Assembly (NCBI GenBank): GCA_022457065.1
Contig: JAJGBQ010000002.1
Location: forward strand, 806,001-870,000
Direction: 5' to 3'
Origin: Curvularia sp. ZM96
Lineage: Eukaryota; Ascomycota; Dothideomycetes; Pleosporales; Pleosporaceae
Length of the DNA: 64,000 bases
In this document: piece after piece, positions 11,819 through 23,112 of the stretch
Position numbering within the stretch: position 1 is the stretch's first letter
Layout: every line of letters starts with the position of its first letter
Program-made: the position numbers and the translations under genes
The notes under the pieces: model-generated
What the model saw: the letters and a program-made list of their open reading frames with translations, nothing else
Databases searched by the model: none
Told to the model about the DNA's origin: nothing

Positions 11819-12610
11819 GCTTTCTAGTAGTACCTAACAAAGTCAGTTGCGCGACATGCCAGCTGTGTCATGTTGCGCAAGCCTATTTAAGCCGTAGAAT
11901 CCAGCCAGCTGTCTACAAGATGCAGAAGCAGAGCCGCATTCTACGCATGTGAGTGAGTAAAGTGCGGAGTTCATCAATCAATGTAGCCATGTTGCCGATG
12001 CAGCATAGATGTCGGTGCGCTAAGCCAGAAATGAGGCGGCGTGGGCGGACCTTTGGTGATGTGACAAGCATGTGTCGAAGCCGAGGTGTGTGTGGGCGAC
12101 AGGCTCGGTGGCTGCCCAGATCGTCGGTACCATCTTACGCGCACACCCTTACCGCCATAACGCCTTAAATCTGGCTTTGAGCTCTTGCATGGTGGCTGCT
12201 TCACTTCAGGGGTTACTAGCTCAGTCCGCCCCTGGTCGCCTCGCTGCTCTAACTACCTTCGCTCTTTTACTATCATATGTGTTGTCCCTCTGTAAGATTT
12301 GAATGATCTCAACTTTGATCCAACGCTTCCGATGGCTCCGGCGCAAGGAGAGATTCGCATGGACAAAGTTCCGCTTGCTTTTGTTAGTAGGACGGGCAGA
12401 AATATCGGTGTGCATAGAAAGCAAACACGCAAGCATGTAAAGCGCTGACGCGGAAACTTAGGGAAATGGCTGCAATGTCGATTCAGTCAAGTGCAGACCA
12501 TCGCCCATGGCAAAAGCTCAAACTCTACAAGCGATTCTAGCAGTGGACGGCGAAACACATCATCTTCGATTGCAACCCATCGTCCTGCTGACACCCAGCT
12601 GCCAGCCAGT
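11819..12610. other. Divergent intergenic region
   Basis: Shared upstream region of the DUF6590 gene (minus) and the coiled-coil gene (plus). An open frame continues upstream of the coiled-coil ATG to 12491 but begins with GTG, so a short non-identified 5' exon or plain leader is possible. No other feature is seen. Confidence 0.45.
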
Positions 12611-13624
12611 ATGAACGCTGATGAACAAGAAGTTGAATTACCCCTGCAACCTTCACAACCCAACCTCTATGTAGATCTGCCACCGCCTCCACCACCACCG
12701 CGATCGACGATTGCACCGTTGGTACAAGCTGCAACGCCGGTAGAGCAGCTGGGTGAATTTACCGAAGAAAGGAGAGCACAGGAATTCTACGAGATTGAAA
12801 AACAGCACAACAAACTTATGGCAGCCAGAGAGGATTTGATGGGGTCCCGATCCCAGATGAAGATGGACAGAAAAAAGATTCGTGAAATCCGTGAGAAAAC
12901 TGGGGCTCAAGAAGGATCAGTAATGAATCAATTGCGAACTTTCCTACACAAGAAGGACATTGCCTTACCTCAAGATATAGAGGAAACTTTCGAACAAATC
13001 GATGCTTTAAGAGACCAGCTAGGCTTATTGGAAGCCGAATATGATGACTCCGAGGAAGACTATACTATGAGAGAAATTGAACATAGTGGGAAGGAAATGC
13101 ATTTCATCGACAAGTTAGGAAGTGTCCACTCGCGTTGCCCAGCTGCATCAACATTCATGCAAATCCGAACAAATGCGAACACCATGGACAGAGCACCCGT
13201 GACTTCAACACGTGATTGGGAAGTCATGAAGCATAGTAACAAAGCTCCCGATGCGACTTTGTCAGAAAAAGCGCTACAGCTTGTTGTGCAGACGAAAGCG
13301 CACCAGGAAGCCGAGGAAGCCGATGAACCGCAAGGAAGAGACCTTGTTCTGTTTGCCAACAAAGAAAACGTTGATGATTGGCTTGTCAATACATTATTCC
13401 AGTCACCGATACCGCTCGGAAAGTCGGATCAGGATGCTCACATGGAACAACCTCCTCAGGATTGGTACTGGCTTGGAACCATCGGGGCGCAATTTCAAGA
13501 TGAAGAATCGGGGGACTCTCGTTCCACATCCAAGAACCATGATAGCGCATCATCAATCAACGGTACTGTCTCATGTGGCAAGCCCGTATTAGTGTTGCAC
13601 ACAAAGGGACTCCGATCGAGCTAG
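12611..13624 (+). CDS. Orphan coiled-coil protein
   Basis: Unrecognised protein of 337 residues from the first in-frame ATG at 12611. The frame is open further upstream to a GTG at 12491, so the N-terminus is uncertain. The order is an acidic Gln/Pro-rich start, a proline run (DLPPPPPPPRS), then about residues 50-155 dense in Glu, Lys and Arg (EERRAQEFYEIEKQ, MDRKKIREIREK, EETFEQIDALRDQL), predicted here as coiled coil. A Ser-rich polar tail follows. A KEN tripeptide (FANKENVDD) lies in the tail. No catalytic motif, signal peptide or membrane segment is visible. Composition suggests an intracellular scaffold or structural protein. Expression is unproven, but a codon-like, stop-free 1-kb frame with regular heptad-like composition supports a real gene. 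Confidence 0.62.
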   Translation: MNADEQEVELPLQPSQPNLYVDLPPPPPPPRSTIAPLVQAATPVEQLGEFTEERRAQEFYEIEKQHNKLMAAREDLMGSRSQMKMDRKKIREIREKTGAQEGSVMNQLRTFLHKKDIALPQDIEETFEQIDALRDQLGLLEAEYDDSEEDYTMREIEHSGKEMHFIDKLGSVHSRCPAASTFMQIRTNANTMDRAPVTSTRDWEVMKHSNKAPDATLSEKALQLVVQTKAHQEAEEADEPQGRDLVLFANKENVDDWLVNTLFQSPIPLGKSDQDAHMEQPPQDWYWLGTIGAQFQDEESGDSRSTSKNHDSASSINGTVSCGKPVLVLHTKGLRSS

Positions 13625-16600
13625 ATGATTCCTAAGACTACGCCACTACGGAAATGACAACCTGCAGATGACGTATCTTGAGGAAAGCCAAGGTCAATAT
13701 AAGATCAGAACCATGAGGCATGAACATGGCTTACGGTTGATGTAAGAAAAAGTATGGATGATAACTCTGTACCAATGGCCTCGTGGGATACTCCGAACGA
13801 TGAAAACCTCCGTGGACCATTCATCACGAATTCGGCATCAGGTCTGTTGAGAAGTGAGTTTTCAAGAAGAGCCGCGACTTAAAAACAAGGAAACAGGAAT
13901 TTCTCACGCAACACGACGCACAATGGGATTCACACAACTGGGAGAACCTAGTTGAAGCTTCAATTTTCTGAAAGCTCAACTGCTAAAATCCACTCTCTTA
14001 TGTCAGTAAAATCTACTGCATGCCATCGAGGGGGACTTTCAAAGGGGTGCTTTGTTTCTGCCGACACCTCATGCTCCATGCCATCTGGAACTACCCGAGG
14101 CATGAACTGGATGGGAGATGAATCACTCGCGAGTTTCATCAGCGGCCTCGGTTTGCTGGACATGTTTCACTGGTCAGTACGGCTTGTGTGATGAGACAGA
14201 TAGTAGAAGAAAACGGCTTTGCTGGCGTGAATATCAGCCAGGCATTTCAATTGTTGAGATGTGTTGTCAGATATCTGATTTGGCCACGTTTTCATGTTCT
14301 AAGGAGTGTCCTTGACACATTACCCTTGTCCTACAACCAACATCACTATCAGGCGCTCAAAAGCTCCTTTAGAAAGTCGGTTGTGACCGTGCGGAACCTG
14401 GCGCATCTTCGATCTCAGCTAGTATACAACAGAGGTCAATCATGGGCCTAAAAGGCTGCTTCAAGCTTGGTCTCCGTCACTGGTATACATATCACACTTA
14501 ACGTAGGTGCGATTGTCAGACCTGGATGGCAGGTCTCCCTGTGGCCAGCAGCTTCACAAGGCGTAAACACAGGCCAAATGATGCGTATGTTGATCCAGCT
14601 ACTGTTCAGCCTTCCCAAATGCGTCGAGGGTGGCGATCACACCCGAGGTTGTGGCTCGACGTGATTAGGTCGCTATGTGCGCTGTTGCTTCAAAGCTAAC
14701 CCAGCGCAACTGGCGGAAAATGAAACTCGGGAAGATACTTCACGGAGTGCTTTGGCTAATGCAAAGCCTTAGTTTGCAGAGCCACAAGTTTGCTTCCCTA
14801 TGATAACATAATGCGCCGTGTTGTAACCAGGAGCGTCATTGGCTGGCCTTTCAGCTTCACGCAAGAGAATATGAGGCGCATTTTCAGCTCTAGCCGAGAT
14901 GAAACGCAGCTAGCAAATTAGCCTTATCCTCCACACTTTCCTTTTAACCATTGCATACATGCATACAGGTTTTGTTCTCGAGCCTGGCCGACCGTCTTCG
15001 TTACTCAGTGCAAGCATCGAGTCCGAGGATGATGTTTAACGACCAGAGCCGAACTGATGTCAACTTAAGCTTCTCTGGCCGTGCCGAAACTTACCTTTCG
15101 AGTTTAGTTTCCTGCGGTATTATCCATTTCCAGAAGTTGATGATGCCTGAGGCAACCGGTGAAGGCTGTCGAGCAAGTGTAGGCGAACGCGCACGGTTGA
15201 AGATCTGCGTGTACCTAACGGATTCGAGGTCAAGCCCCTACACACCTTGGTGCGCCAGTGTCAAACATGTGCATACGACCCATCTTGATTGGGTTTTAGT
15301 GTAATGATCCTGTCATGAGTAGAATATGCCTCCTACTAAAAAGCCCATTGAGTGGACTCAGTTCATTCTCACGAGCAGAGCCTCAAAAATTGGACTACAA
15401 TGACATTCTCCGGTGTCTTGCAGGCTCATCTTGCGATGCATATCTGAAGCATTAGGTGCAAATTGTTGCTTAACGGCCAACAAAACCCAGCATTTCCATA
15501 AGAGACGACGTAAAAATCAAGAAGAAAGCACTGCGGCTTTCAGTTCTTTTGTTGAACAAGATAGCCAGTGGCCTCATGCTCCTCAGCAAAAGCGGCGATC
15601 TGAAATTAACGCCCAGTTCGCATTCTTCTCTTCAATAGAACTCGCATTGAGCACTGCTCACTATTGGTGCTTTACGCTTACCTTGCGTACTTGGCAAACC
15701 CTCTCTGCACCTCAGCTTGCTACCTAATACACCACCACATGACTAGAAGATGCAGCATTCCTCGGATCACCGCACCATTCACGCCAGCAGCTATCTGTAC
15801 TTGGCAGAAGTGAAAGCTCACCTGAATGCAATGTTGCTGCGCTTACTTTGTGTTTTGCAGCAGCTGCATGCAGTCCTTCCTACACGCAACGTCCTAGGTA
15901 GAAGCGCCATGTTCTGATATGACAAATGGCTTCAGGGTCAATCTTCTGTAGCTAGGTGCGTCTTCGTACTGGACTCCCCCGGTCGCAACGGTAATGCACC
16001 AAAAAGTGGGCTTCGCCTGCATCTAGTGATGTGCAGTCCCCGCTTTCATGCACTCTGCGTCGAGAGAACAAGTAGCATCCCCTAGTTCGAGGCCTGAAAT
16101 TATACGCGAGCTCATGAGATTCATACAGCTGCAAGGATGGTTCGTTTGATCGGTGAACACAGACCAATCAACGGAAATGTGGGACTAGGTAGACAACGTT
16201 GAGCATTTACCTTTCCAAGACGCCTCTCGACTGATGCACTAATTATCTCTCATTAAGGACATCTCCAGAAAGTTTGTAATCCAAAGTCGGTTCGGGACGT
16301 CCCCGAAATCCAATATGCGCTGCTTTCAAACAGTGATTTTCTTTATCGCAAAGGGCGCGAGAGCCATACAAGATCTGGCCAATAATGTAAAGTCATCTAC
16401 TCTGTCGACACTGGAAAAGTGGCATGTGTCAGATGTGAGGCTCAAAGGTCGGAACGATGCGCTCACGGTTTCATGTGCGTTTGTTGCCACTCAACTTCGG
16501 CATGTGATGTGTACTACTCACCTTGGTTCCTATTGCGCATGCATGCATGAGGTATTCCTGGTTAGTAAAGTTAATTGATTGCAGACAATGCTATGGCGCA

Positions 16601-18767
16601 ATAGGAAAGGTTGGGTGAACAATACCGAGGCGTATATTGAGATGTAGCGGAGAGCCTCAAAAGACCAGGTACTGGCTGACACCTCGATAATCGAAGAACC
16701 GGCTTCCGCTAGTGTTCGCATATGTGAATAGCCTTCGCTTTTATAGGGAATGAGCAGACAAAGATCATCGTCTAATTGTGCCAGCCAGCTTCCGCTCACT
16801 AGAGCGGATTTAAGTCGGTTTAATATCACGTTTCTATGATTTGCTGCAACATTGGTTCTAGAAAGACATCACTTCGTGAGCTACACATTACATAAACATT
16901 TGGCACATGGAAAAATAAGGATCCAAGCTCCAGTATCAATCTCTGGAAGGCTTTGGAGGACATATATTATAGAAGAATACCCTCTTACGAATGTAATACA
17001 TGATATTGACCATGTTGAGATCTTGGGGCATGTGTAGGGTTTGCTGTCTTCTGCATCATCCCTATTCAAACGACTCTGGAGTTTCTAGAAGAGGCATCAT
17101 TATTATTCTCTCATTTCAATCTGGTTCAATATTGAAGCAAAGTAGTATCTAGTCGTTTTCTGAAAACATGAATAATTGTGACCATTTATTAGTAGATTGT
17201 TTTTTGGAGCTCGACCATCATTCAAGTGAGAACCCAATCAGATAGCTGGGTGATTTGAATGGGTTTTGGAATTAGCACTGGAGAGATATTATTGGGAACA
17301 TTCAGCAATCACATCACTGGGGAAGTTAACAATGCTATAACACATGCTATCCTAAAAATAGTAGGGGTTACCTATAGGTATCTGTCGGAAGTATTTCGCG
17401 CGTCATACCTAGCGGACTTAATGCTTTTCTTGTAGTTTCGAGAAATAGCCTTCCTCCGACAAAAACAGGCGACGTCCCTGACCATCCTCTCTCCTTATGC
17501 CTTTGTATTCTGCTATATTTCAGCTGGTTCAATAGTAAATGCCAGAATTTCGTATCACTATAAAGTGAAGCATTTCCCCAGAATGAATTACCAGAGCAAA
17601 GACCATATTTTTCTATCTTTCAGGGTCGTCAAATAGCTGTGGGGTGCTACTAAAACAAGCACATGGACATTCTGACTCACTAAATGCATGCGTTTTGGTG
17701 GATGGGCGCTGTTTTCCATATATTAGAACTTGGCACCTCTTCGGTGACTAGTTGGGGCCTGCTTGATGGAAGTATATCTCCCGACCTCGAGATGGGAGTG
17801 TAGATAAACGGCAACAAAACAGTGGGGTAACATTGAAAACAGTTGCGGTAGTCAATTACTGTGATAATAGATGCAGGACGAACAAGATAGATTGGATAAA
17901 TACCACGTTCACTATAAGTCTAATTTTAACCCTTAGTGGTGAATCGAGTTTCAAGGGCCGCTTCTCAGCTGGGCCTTCGTCGCGCATTATAATGCTATGG
18001 CAAGTCAGCGCTTCTCAGAGAAGTTAATTCAAAGCTTTGTGTTAATAGCGAATTCGCGATGCACTCTCACGAACACGAACGTCATTGACTCTGTGAAATT
18101 CCTCGTCGCAAGCATATCCATATATGGCTGACAGAATCGATGGTACCCCCGACAAGGCATAGCGTCTAGATGGGGTTAGTGCACAAGAATCGCATGAGCC
18201 GCAATGTACTCAGCTCCCACAAGCGTGATAGTTTAACGCCTAATCAGACATTGCTTGCGAAAGGATGCTATACCTTGCTTTCACGTCCTTACACTGAGAA
18301 TCCTCTCAAGATCACTCAGCATCTATTTCCAACTCTGGTGTTATATGCTGCGTAATATTTTGAGGCATGCACAACGTGGAATATGCCGATACACTGCCAG
18401 AATTAGGCAACCAGCGGTCAAGCACAGTCTGTCCATATTTCAACCAGCCATCACAGACTTGCTATTGGCGGTCTGCAACTATATTCTACTAAATGTTGTT
18501 GTTGGGATAGCATGTGTCACAATTATCCATCATTTACTTGCATTCGCAGGGGGTACCCACAAACTCAGGTCTCCAATGAGCATCACACGATTCGGAATGA
18601 TGCAATGAAACTCAGCCTCAATATGACGACGTATACTCAAGCCTTGAGGTACAACTGAGCATTGTGGATAAATATCGCTGATTGTCACCTTCCTACTTAC
18701 CGTTGCACAATCGTTTTAAGCAGCTTTTTCCGATCTTGGGTACGAAGCATCAAAACATCACAACGAA
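13625..18767. other. 5.1-kb gene-poor region
   Basis: No protein gene is supported. Open frames are under 120 codons and lack family resemblance. The part from about 16.8 to 18.1 kb is visibly richer in A and T than the flanks and could be decayed repeat DNA, but I cannot identify an element. An imperfect inverted repeat lies at 17383-17461. No tRNA or 5S rRNA is recognised. Confidence 0.4.
17383..17461. repeat. Imperfect inverted repeat (hairpin-like)
   Basis: TGTCGGAAGTATTTC (17383-17397) faces GAAATAGCCTTCCTCCGACA (17442-17461). The outer TGTCGGA/TCCGACA and inner TATTTC/GAAATA parts match exactly, with a few extra bases in the right arm. The loop is about 44 nt, within AT-rich non-coding DNA. 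It could be a fragment of a small inverted-repeat element, but no target-site duplication was established. Confidence 0.4.
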
Positions 18768-19883
18768 ATGCAGCTCAAGACTTTGTTCCATTCCATTACT
18801 CTCGCGGGTGTAGTTGATGGATATCTCTTACCAAGTCCCCCTGGAAGTTACAATGTCACTTTGAACGTCGGAACTGTCACTGATTACAATCGCGGTGGCC
18901 GAACCCTGGTCCTATCCATCTTCCAACCCACGAGGTGTACATCTACTGTGTTAGCCCAATACATGCCTGAGAAAACCGCGGAATATCAGGGACCATGGGC
19001 ACGGGACACGTTCAACATTTCCGCCGACCTAACACCTCTCTTACTCGAGGCTCGCCTGCCAGTGTGTCCAAACGACCACAGTAGTTGTTCGCCACTCGAC
19101 ACTCCCATCATACTTTTCTCACCAGGCTACAGAGGCTCCCGCCTCTACTATAATGTTGTTGCTTCCGCGATCGCTAGCGAGGGTTTCATGGTAATCACCA
19201 TGGATCATCCTGAAGAGACCAACGCCATTACCTATCCTGATGGCCACACAGTCTACACGAATCTCCCGAACGTTATGGACTTAAGCGAATTGGCCCCATA
19301 CGCATGCGTTCGCGCCACTGACGCAGCGTTTGTTATCGATCAGCTGAACAACGCTACTGCCGTAGCCGAGCTTCTTCCCCAGCACAAGTCCCAGAAGTTG
19401 GCGACCGACCGTGTGGCTATGCTTGGACACTCCTTGGGTGGTGCAGCTGCTGTTCTCGCCGCTGGCTTCGACCCTCGTATTCGTGCCGTCATCAACTTGG
19501 ATGGTCCGTTCCTCGGCTCGCTGCCCTCATCAGGACTATCACAGCCAGTGCTATACATCGCCACCGAGCACGAAGACCTTCTTTCATGGTCAGATATCTG
19601 GCCAGAGCTGAAGGGTCCGAAGCTGTGGATTGAGGTCGCAAACCTCACGCACGAAGGAATGTTAGATTTGCCTTCGCTATTGCAGGCAGCCGAGCAGGAC
19701 CCCGGATATTGGGCGGAACTGATGGGCACGATGGAATCAAGGGAGTGGCTTCACATCATAACCGCATATACGAAGGATTGGGTGAATGGGGCTTTTGCAG
19801 GCAGGCTGGGAGGGGCGTTACTTCAGGGTCAGGAGCCGAACCGATTTCCAGAAGTATCCACCCTGAAGAAGGAGAACTTTTAA
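18768..19883 (+). CDS. Secreted PAF-acetylhydrolase-like esterase
   Basis: Alpha/beta-hydrolase of 371 residues in one exon, resembling fungal 1-alkyl-2-acetylglycerophosphocholine esterase (isoform II PAF acetylhydrolase). It would hydrolyse short ester chains of phospholipids. Residues 1-20 look like a signal peptide, so the enzyme is probably secreted; several sequons (NVT, NIS, NAT, NLT) agree. The oxyanion/strand region is IILFSPGYRGSRLYY (about 114-128). The nucleophile elbow is GHSLGG with Ser222, the acid is probably Asp245 (INLDGPF), and the base is probably His295 (ANLTHEG). Cys100 and Cys107 may form a disulphide. Family assignment is good; true substrate is not proven, since general esterases share this architecture. 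The gene is monocistronic, with a long gene-poor stretch upstream. Confidence 0.85.
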   Translation: MQLKTLFHSITLAGVVDGYLLPSPPGSYNVTLNVGTVTDYNRGGRTLVLSIFQPTRCTSTVLAQYMPEKTAEYQGPWARDTFNISADLTPLLLEARLPVCPNDHSSCSPLDTPIILFSPGYRGSRLYYNVVASAIASEGFMVITMDHPEETNAITYPDGHTVYTNLPNVMDLSELAPYACVRATDAAFVIDQLNNATAVAELLPQHKSQKLATDRVAMLGHSLGGAAAVLAAGFDPRIRAVINLDGPFLGSLPSSGLSQPVLYIATEHEDLLSWSDIWPELKGPKLWIEVANLTHEGMLDLPSLLQAAEQDPGYWAELMGTMESREWLHIITAYTKDWVNGAFAGRLGGALLQGQEPNRFPEVSTLKKENF

Positions 19884-20415
19884 TAGAGTCTATCCAGTAG
19901 GCAAGCAAACGCGAAATGTGAGATCAAGCGAGGTACACCAGGTTCAAGGTCAACACTCGTCTGGCGGATCGGTACAATGAGTTCGAACATATGGATTTGC
20001 ATAAGTCTCAATACCTTACACTATCTCGAAACAATGATACCAAAGCGCTGCCTTGATTGATCTGTGACACTGATATCTGCATATTCTCTGCTCAGTTGCC
20101 GGTGTTACGTGTGATATCAGAGGTTCAGTACACAGACCTGATATCTTCAAGCAAAAAATGCCTTCCGTTGAAGGCTAGACAACGTTAGTATTCGAGTTCA
20201 AACGCTTTCAGCTACCATTCCACTACCAGCTCATTAATTTGCCACTCTATTTTGCACATGAAATGGTAAGTGAGATAAAAGACGGTCCAAGTTTGGTTTT
20301 CAATAGCATATATTGGTTTAAATTCGAAACGGTAACCGCGTGTTACATGATATGCAGTTATCCACTACCCTGAGTTCCAATCTCGTGGGCGCTATCCAAA
20401 CAAACCCAATAGACC
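19884..20415. other. Convergent intergenic spacer
   Basis: 3' flanks of the esterase gene (plus) and of the orphan gene ending at 20416 (minus). AT-rich; no gene or RNA seen. Confidence 0.5.
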
Positions 20416-21171
20416 TTATTCCTCACAGCATATCTTCCCATCCTTCAGAACAAGCATACCAGCCAGCCATGGGGTGTCTTCACCGATGATCCAACGCCAC
20501 GCAATATCGTGAATCTGTCGGCCCTTCTCCACAGCCTTGCGTACCTCTGGGAGGCAAGAGAGCCAGTTCAAGAAAGTGTCCCATTCCTGCCCCTGATTCT
20601 CCATCTCCGACTGCTCAGTCTCCATGTTGTAACTGATGAGCCACCAAGGCCGGGGTTGGACCTCGTGCTCAGCGCTTCCTTCCTCCGTGCTGACTTCGCG
20701 AAGATGATTCACTTCAGTGGCAAGCTGCTTCAGAATGCCATGCTCGTTTTCCACAATAAATTTGAGATCTTGCATCGCAGGACAGATGACCTTATCATAC
20801 TCATGGACGAGCTGCTCCACGGTGGCTTGCCGTGGAATGTGCAGCATATCGGCACGCAGCGTCGAGGCCTTTTGCAGCGCTGTGTCTATCCGGTTGGCCC
20901 ACAGGTCGTACTCTGTAGGGTCTCCAAGTTCGAAGTAGTCTTCGATATGAACGAGCTCATCGACGAGGTCTGGCATCTCGGCCATGGTCTCGCGGGCGCG
21001 ATACTGAGTGGTATGGTAAAAAAGGCCGATCAGGCGGTATTCGTCCTCCATGTCGACGCAGGTCTTTGCCAGCTTGTCTACGAGCTCTATCGCCTTCTTG
21101 ATATCAGTGCGATACTGCTCAGCCATCTCAACAGCCTTCGTAGGATGAACCATTCGGCAGTGTAGACACAT
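20416..21171 (-). CDS. Orphan acidic helical protein
   Basis: Protein of 251 residues with no family I recognise. The first in-frame ATG is at 21171 (MCLHCRMVHPTKAVE); the open frame extends further upstream only through a non-ATG codon. The N-terminus carries a CxxC pair followed by an amphipathic, Glu/Asp/Lys-rich chain (IKKAIELVDKLAKT, LVDELVHIEDYFEL) that should be mostly helical. Trp-rich segments (PWWLISYN, WRWIIGEDTPWL) mark the C-terminal third. No signal peptide or membrane span is visible. It ends with KICCEE. Cytoplasmic location is inferred. Length, composition and lack of stops support a real gene. Confidence 0.68.
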   Translation of the reverse strand: MCLHCRMVHPTKAVEMAEQYRTDIKKAIELVDKLAKTCVDMEDEYRLIGLFYHTTQYRARETMAEMPDLVDELVHIEDYFELGDPTEYDLWANRIDTALQKASTLRADMLHIPRQATVEQLVHEYDKVICPAMQDLKFIVENEHGILKQLATEVNHLREVSTEEGSAEHEVQPRPWWLISYNMETEQSEMENQGQEWDTFLNWLSCLPEVRKAVEKGRQIHDIAWRWIIGEDTPWLAGMLVLKDGKICCEE

Positions 21172-21810
21172 TTTGGTCGTGATTTTGGTTTGTGTTGACT
21201 CTTGGAGTGGTTGAAAGGGTTGGTTGTGGTTTAGGGAAAGATTTGTTGGGTGTATTGAATACAAGATTTATAGAGCAATGAATTAGTTGTGTATGTCTGA
21301 TGCCATACGGAGTGTGCGAGTAGTTCGGCATTGTATACTTGCCACTGTTTAGATTCACTACAGGCAACGGACTAGCGCTAGCCGAAAACGGTCGAACGCC
21401 GCTCTCTTCACCTCTGTGTAATCTCAAGTACTTTTACAATGGCTCTTCAGCGATCTGCCTGCGAGCACCCACCAAATTCGTATATTTTTGAGCAGTAAAT
21501 GCATCATATAATAGGCGATAGCTCACATATGCTGAAGATGCAAGTGGGAACATCACAAGCTAATGCTAACCTGCAGCTGACAACACCGAGCAGAGCAAAG
21601 ACATTTCAGGCATGAGACTTTCAAAACTTAGAAGCTGTGCAGTGAAGCAGTTGAATAAAAGCAATGGTATTCTAGCATAAAGAGAAGTATCAACAAAGAA
21701 GTACAATGCAATGATGAGAGGTACATCACATAACCTGCCAGCAAATCCTCATACACTCACTACACGTAATACAACAAGCACTGACACTGTACAAGAAGGC
21801 AGCAACCGCA
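21172..21810. other. Intergenic region between two minus-strand genes
   Basis: Upstream region of the orphan gene and 3' flank of the GH64 gene. No additional feature supported. Confidence 0.5.
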
Positions 21811-23112
21811 CTACGAATTGCCGCCTACCGCAATGGTGAACAACTGCGGGCTTCCATCAAAGACAGTACCAGCGACATCATTTCCGCCGTCGGGAACCAC
21901 ATCATCGTACGGAAAAGCGTAGCCGCGTCCATCCTTCTGAACCTCGTGCACAATTCGCGAGTAGTGGTTTGTTGTCTGATCCAGGTAGTACTGGCTCGGG
22001 TTACTGCCATTAGGGAACTGATTGCTTGGTGAGTTGAGCAGAGTACTCCTGTTGAAAGCGGCAGCGAGGCGAGGAATGACCGCGTTGCGTGCTTGGTTGC
22101 TGCCAGTCTGGAATGGTCCCGTGCTGCACGAAAATATGTCTTGGGCAGAGGGCGCAGCAAAGGAACCTGCATCGCCTAGCTGAAGCTCGTTGCCCTGAAC
22201 ACGACCGCGTACATTCCCAGCAGCAGCTTGTGTGTTGATTATCATGTCCTCGTTCTTGAATTTATTCCACACTGCTTGCACGTAACCGTCCCAATAGTTG
22301 CCCCAAGCATTTGCATTGCCAACAAGGAGGTTGTTTGGACTCAGGACTCGTAATGCTTTACCGTTGTACTCGTAGATCAATTTATCCCAGGGGCGCCCGT
22401 CTTTCTGTGCTTGGGCACGCAACCTTTGCTGCAGTACGCTCGGCCCGTCAGGACCCATGCCTGGTACGCTTTGCGTCTTGCCTTGAGTGTTGGTCAGGCT
22501 CAACGCAACAGGGATACTGACAAAGTCCACGTAGCTGATGTTTGCAAAGAGCTGTGCATCGTTGTAGGTAAACTCGCAGAAGGTCCAGTTGATGTTGTAG
22601 TTGGGGTCGCTGGGGTTAGTCACACTTGGCTCAACGACGGCAGGGCCGGGGTTCAGCCGAAAGGTGAGCTTCGCGTCGATGCTGAACCAGATGCGACCAC
22701 CAGCAATCTTGGGTATCCTGACAGTAACAGTGTTTCCTGGATTACCAAGTGGGATAGCGACGTCAGCCTGGAGTGGCTGAAGGATCTCGCTAGGTGCAAC
22801 AGGGTAATAGACAGTCTGGCCGTCGGATTGGATAAACAATGGTGTATTTCCCCGCTCGATAGCGAGACCGGTGATGTATGCATACACTGTGCTGGAGCTG
22901 GACTTGTTCTGGAGTGCCAGCTGAAGCGTTCCAGGAGCAGCTTCAGCTAGAACTTGTTGCTGATTGTCATTGGTCTGGGGAGCGGGCGCTGGCGCTGGCG
23001 CCGCGTTACGAGTGTCTGGCTTCGCGGGGGCGGTGGATTGCTCAGCTGGTGTCTTGTGGCGATTCTGGAAGCTCTGGCGGCGCTTCTTCAGAAATCCCCT
23101 AATTGCCTTCAT
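21811..23112 (-). CDS. GH64 beta-1,3-glucanase-like protein, no signal peptide
   Basis: Protein of 433 residues, single exon, of glycoside hydrolase family 64 (laminaripentaose-producing beta-1,3-glucanase, thaumatin-like fold). The glucanase domain spans about residues 58-425. Glu180 (WTFCEFTYND) and Asp196 (SYVDFVSIPV) are 16 residues apart, the same spacing as the catalytic Glu/Asp pair of the characterised bacterial enzyme, so activity is plausible. The N-terminus is strongly basic (MKAIRGFLKKRRQ) and then Ala/Pro-rich, with no hydrophobic signal. The start at 23112 is the first ATG and I see no upstream signal-peptide exon. The enzyme would thus be cytosolic or exported unconventionally. 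Substrate is beta-1,3-glucan by family knowledge. Roles in self cell-wall turnover and in attack on other fungi are both possible. Confidence 0.88.
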   Translation of the reverse strand: MKAIRGFLKKRRQSFQNRHKTPAEQSTAPAKPDTRNAAPAPAPAPQTNDNQQQVLAEAAPGTLQLALQNKSSSSTVYAYITGLAIERGNTPLFIQSDGQTVYYPVAPSEILQPLQADVAIPLGNPGNTVTVRIPKIAGGRIWFSIDAKLTFRLNPGPAVVEPSVTNPSDPNYNINWTFCEFTYNDAQLFANISYVDFVSIPVALSLTNTQGKTQSVPGMGPDGPSVLQQRLRAQAQKDGRPWDKLIYEYNGKALRVLSPNNLLVGNANAWGNYWDGYVQAVWNKFKNEDMIINTQAAAGNVRGRVQGNELQLGDAGSFAAPSAQDIFSCSTGPFQTGSNQARNAVIPRLAAAFNRSTLLNSPSNQFPNGSNPSQYYLDQTTNHYSRIVHEVQKDGRGYAFPYDDVVPDGGNDVAGTVFDGSPQLFTIAVGGNS

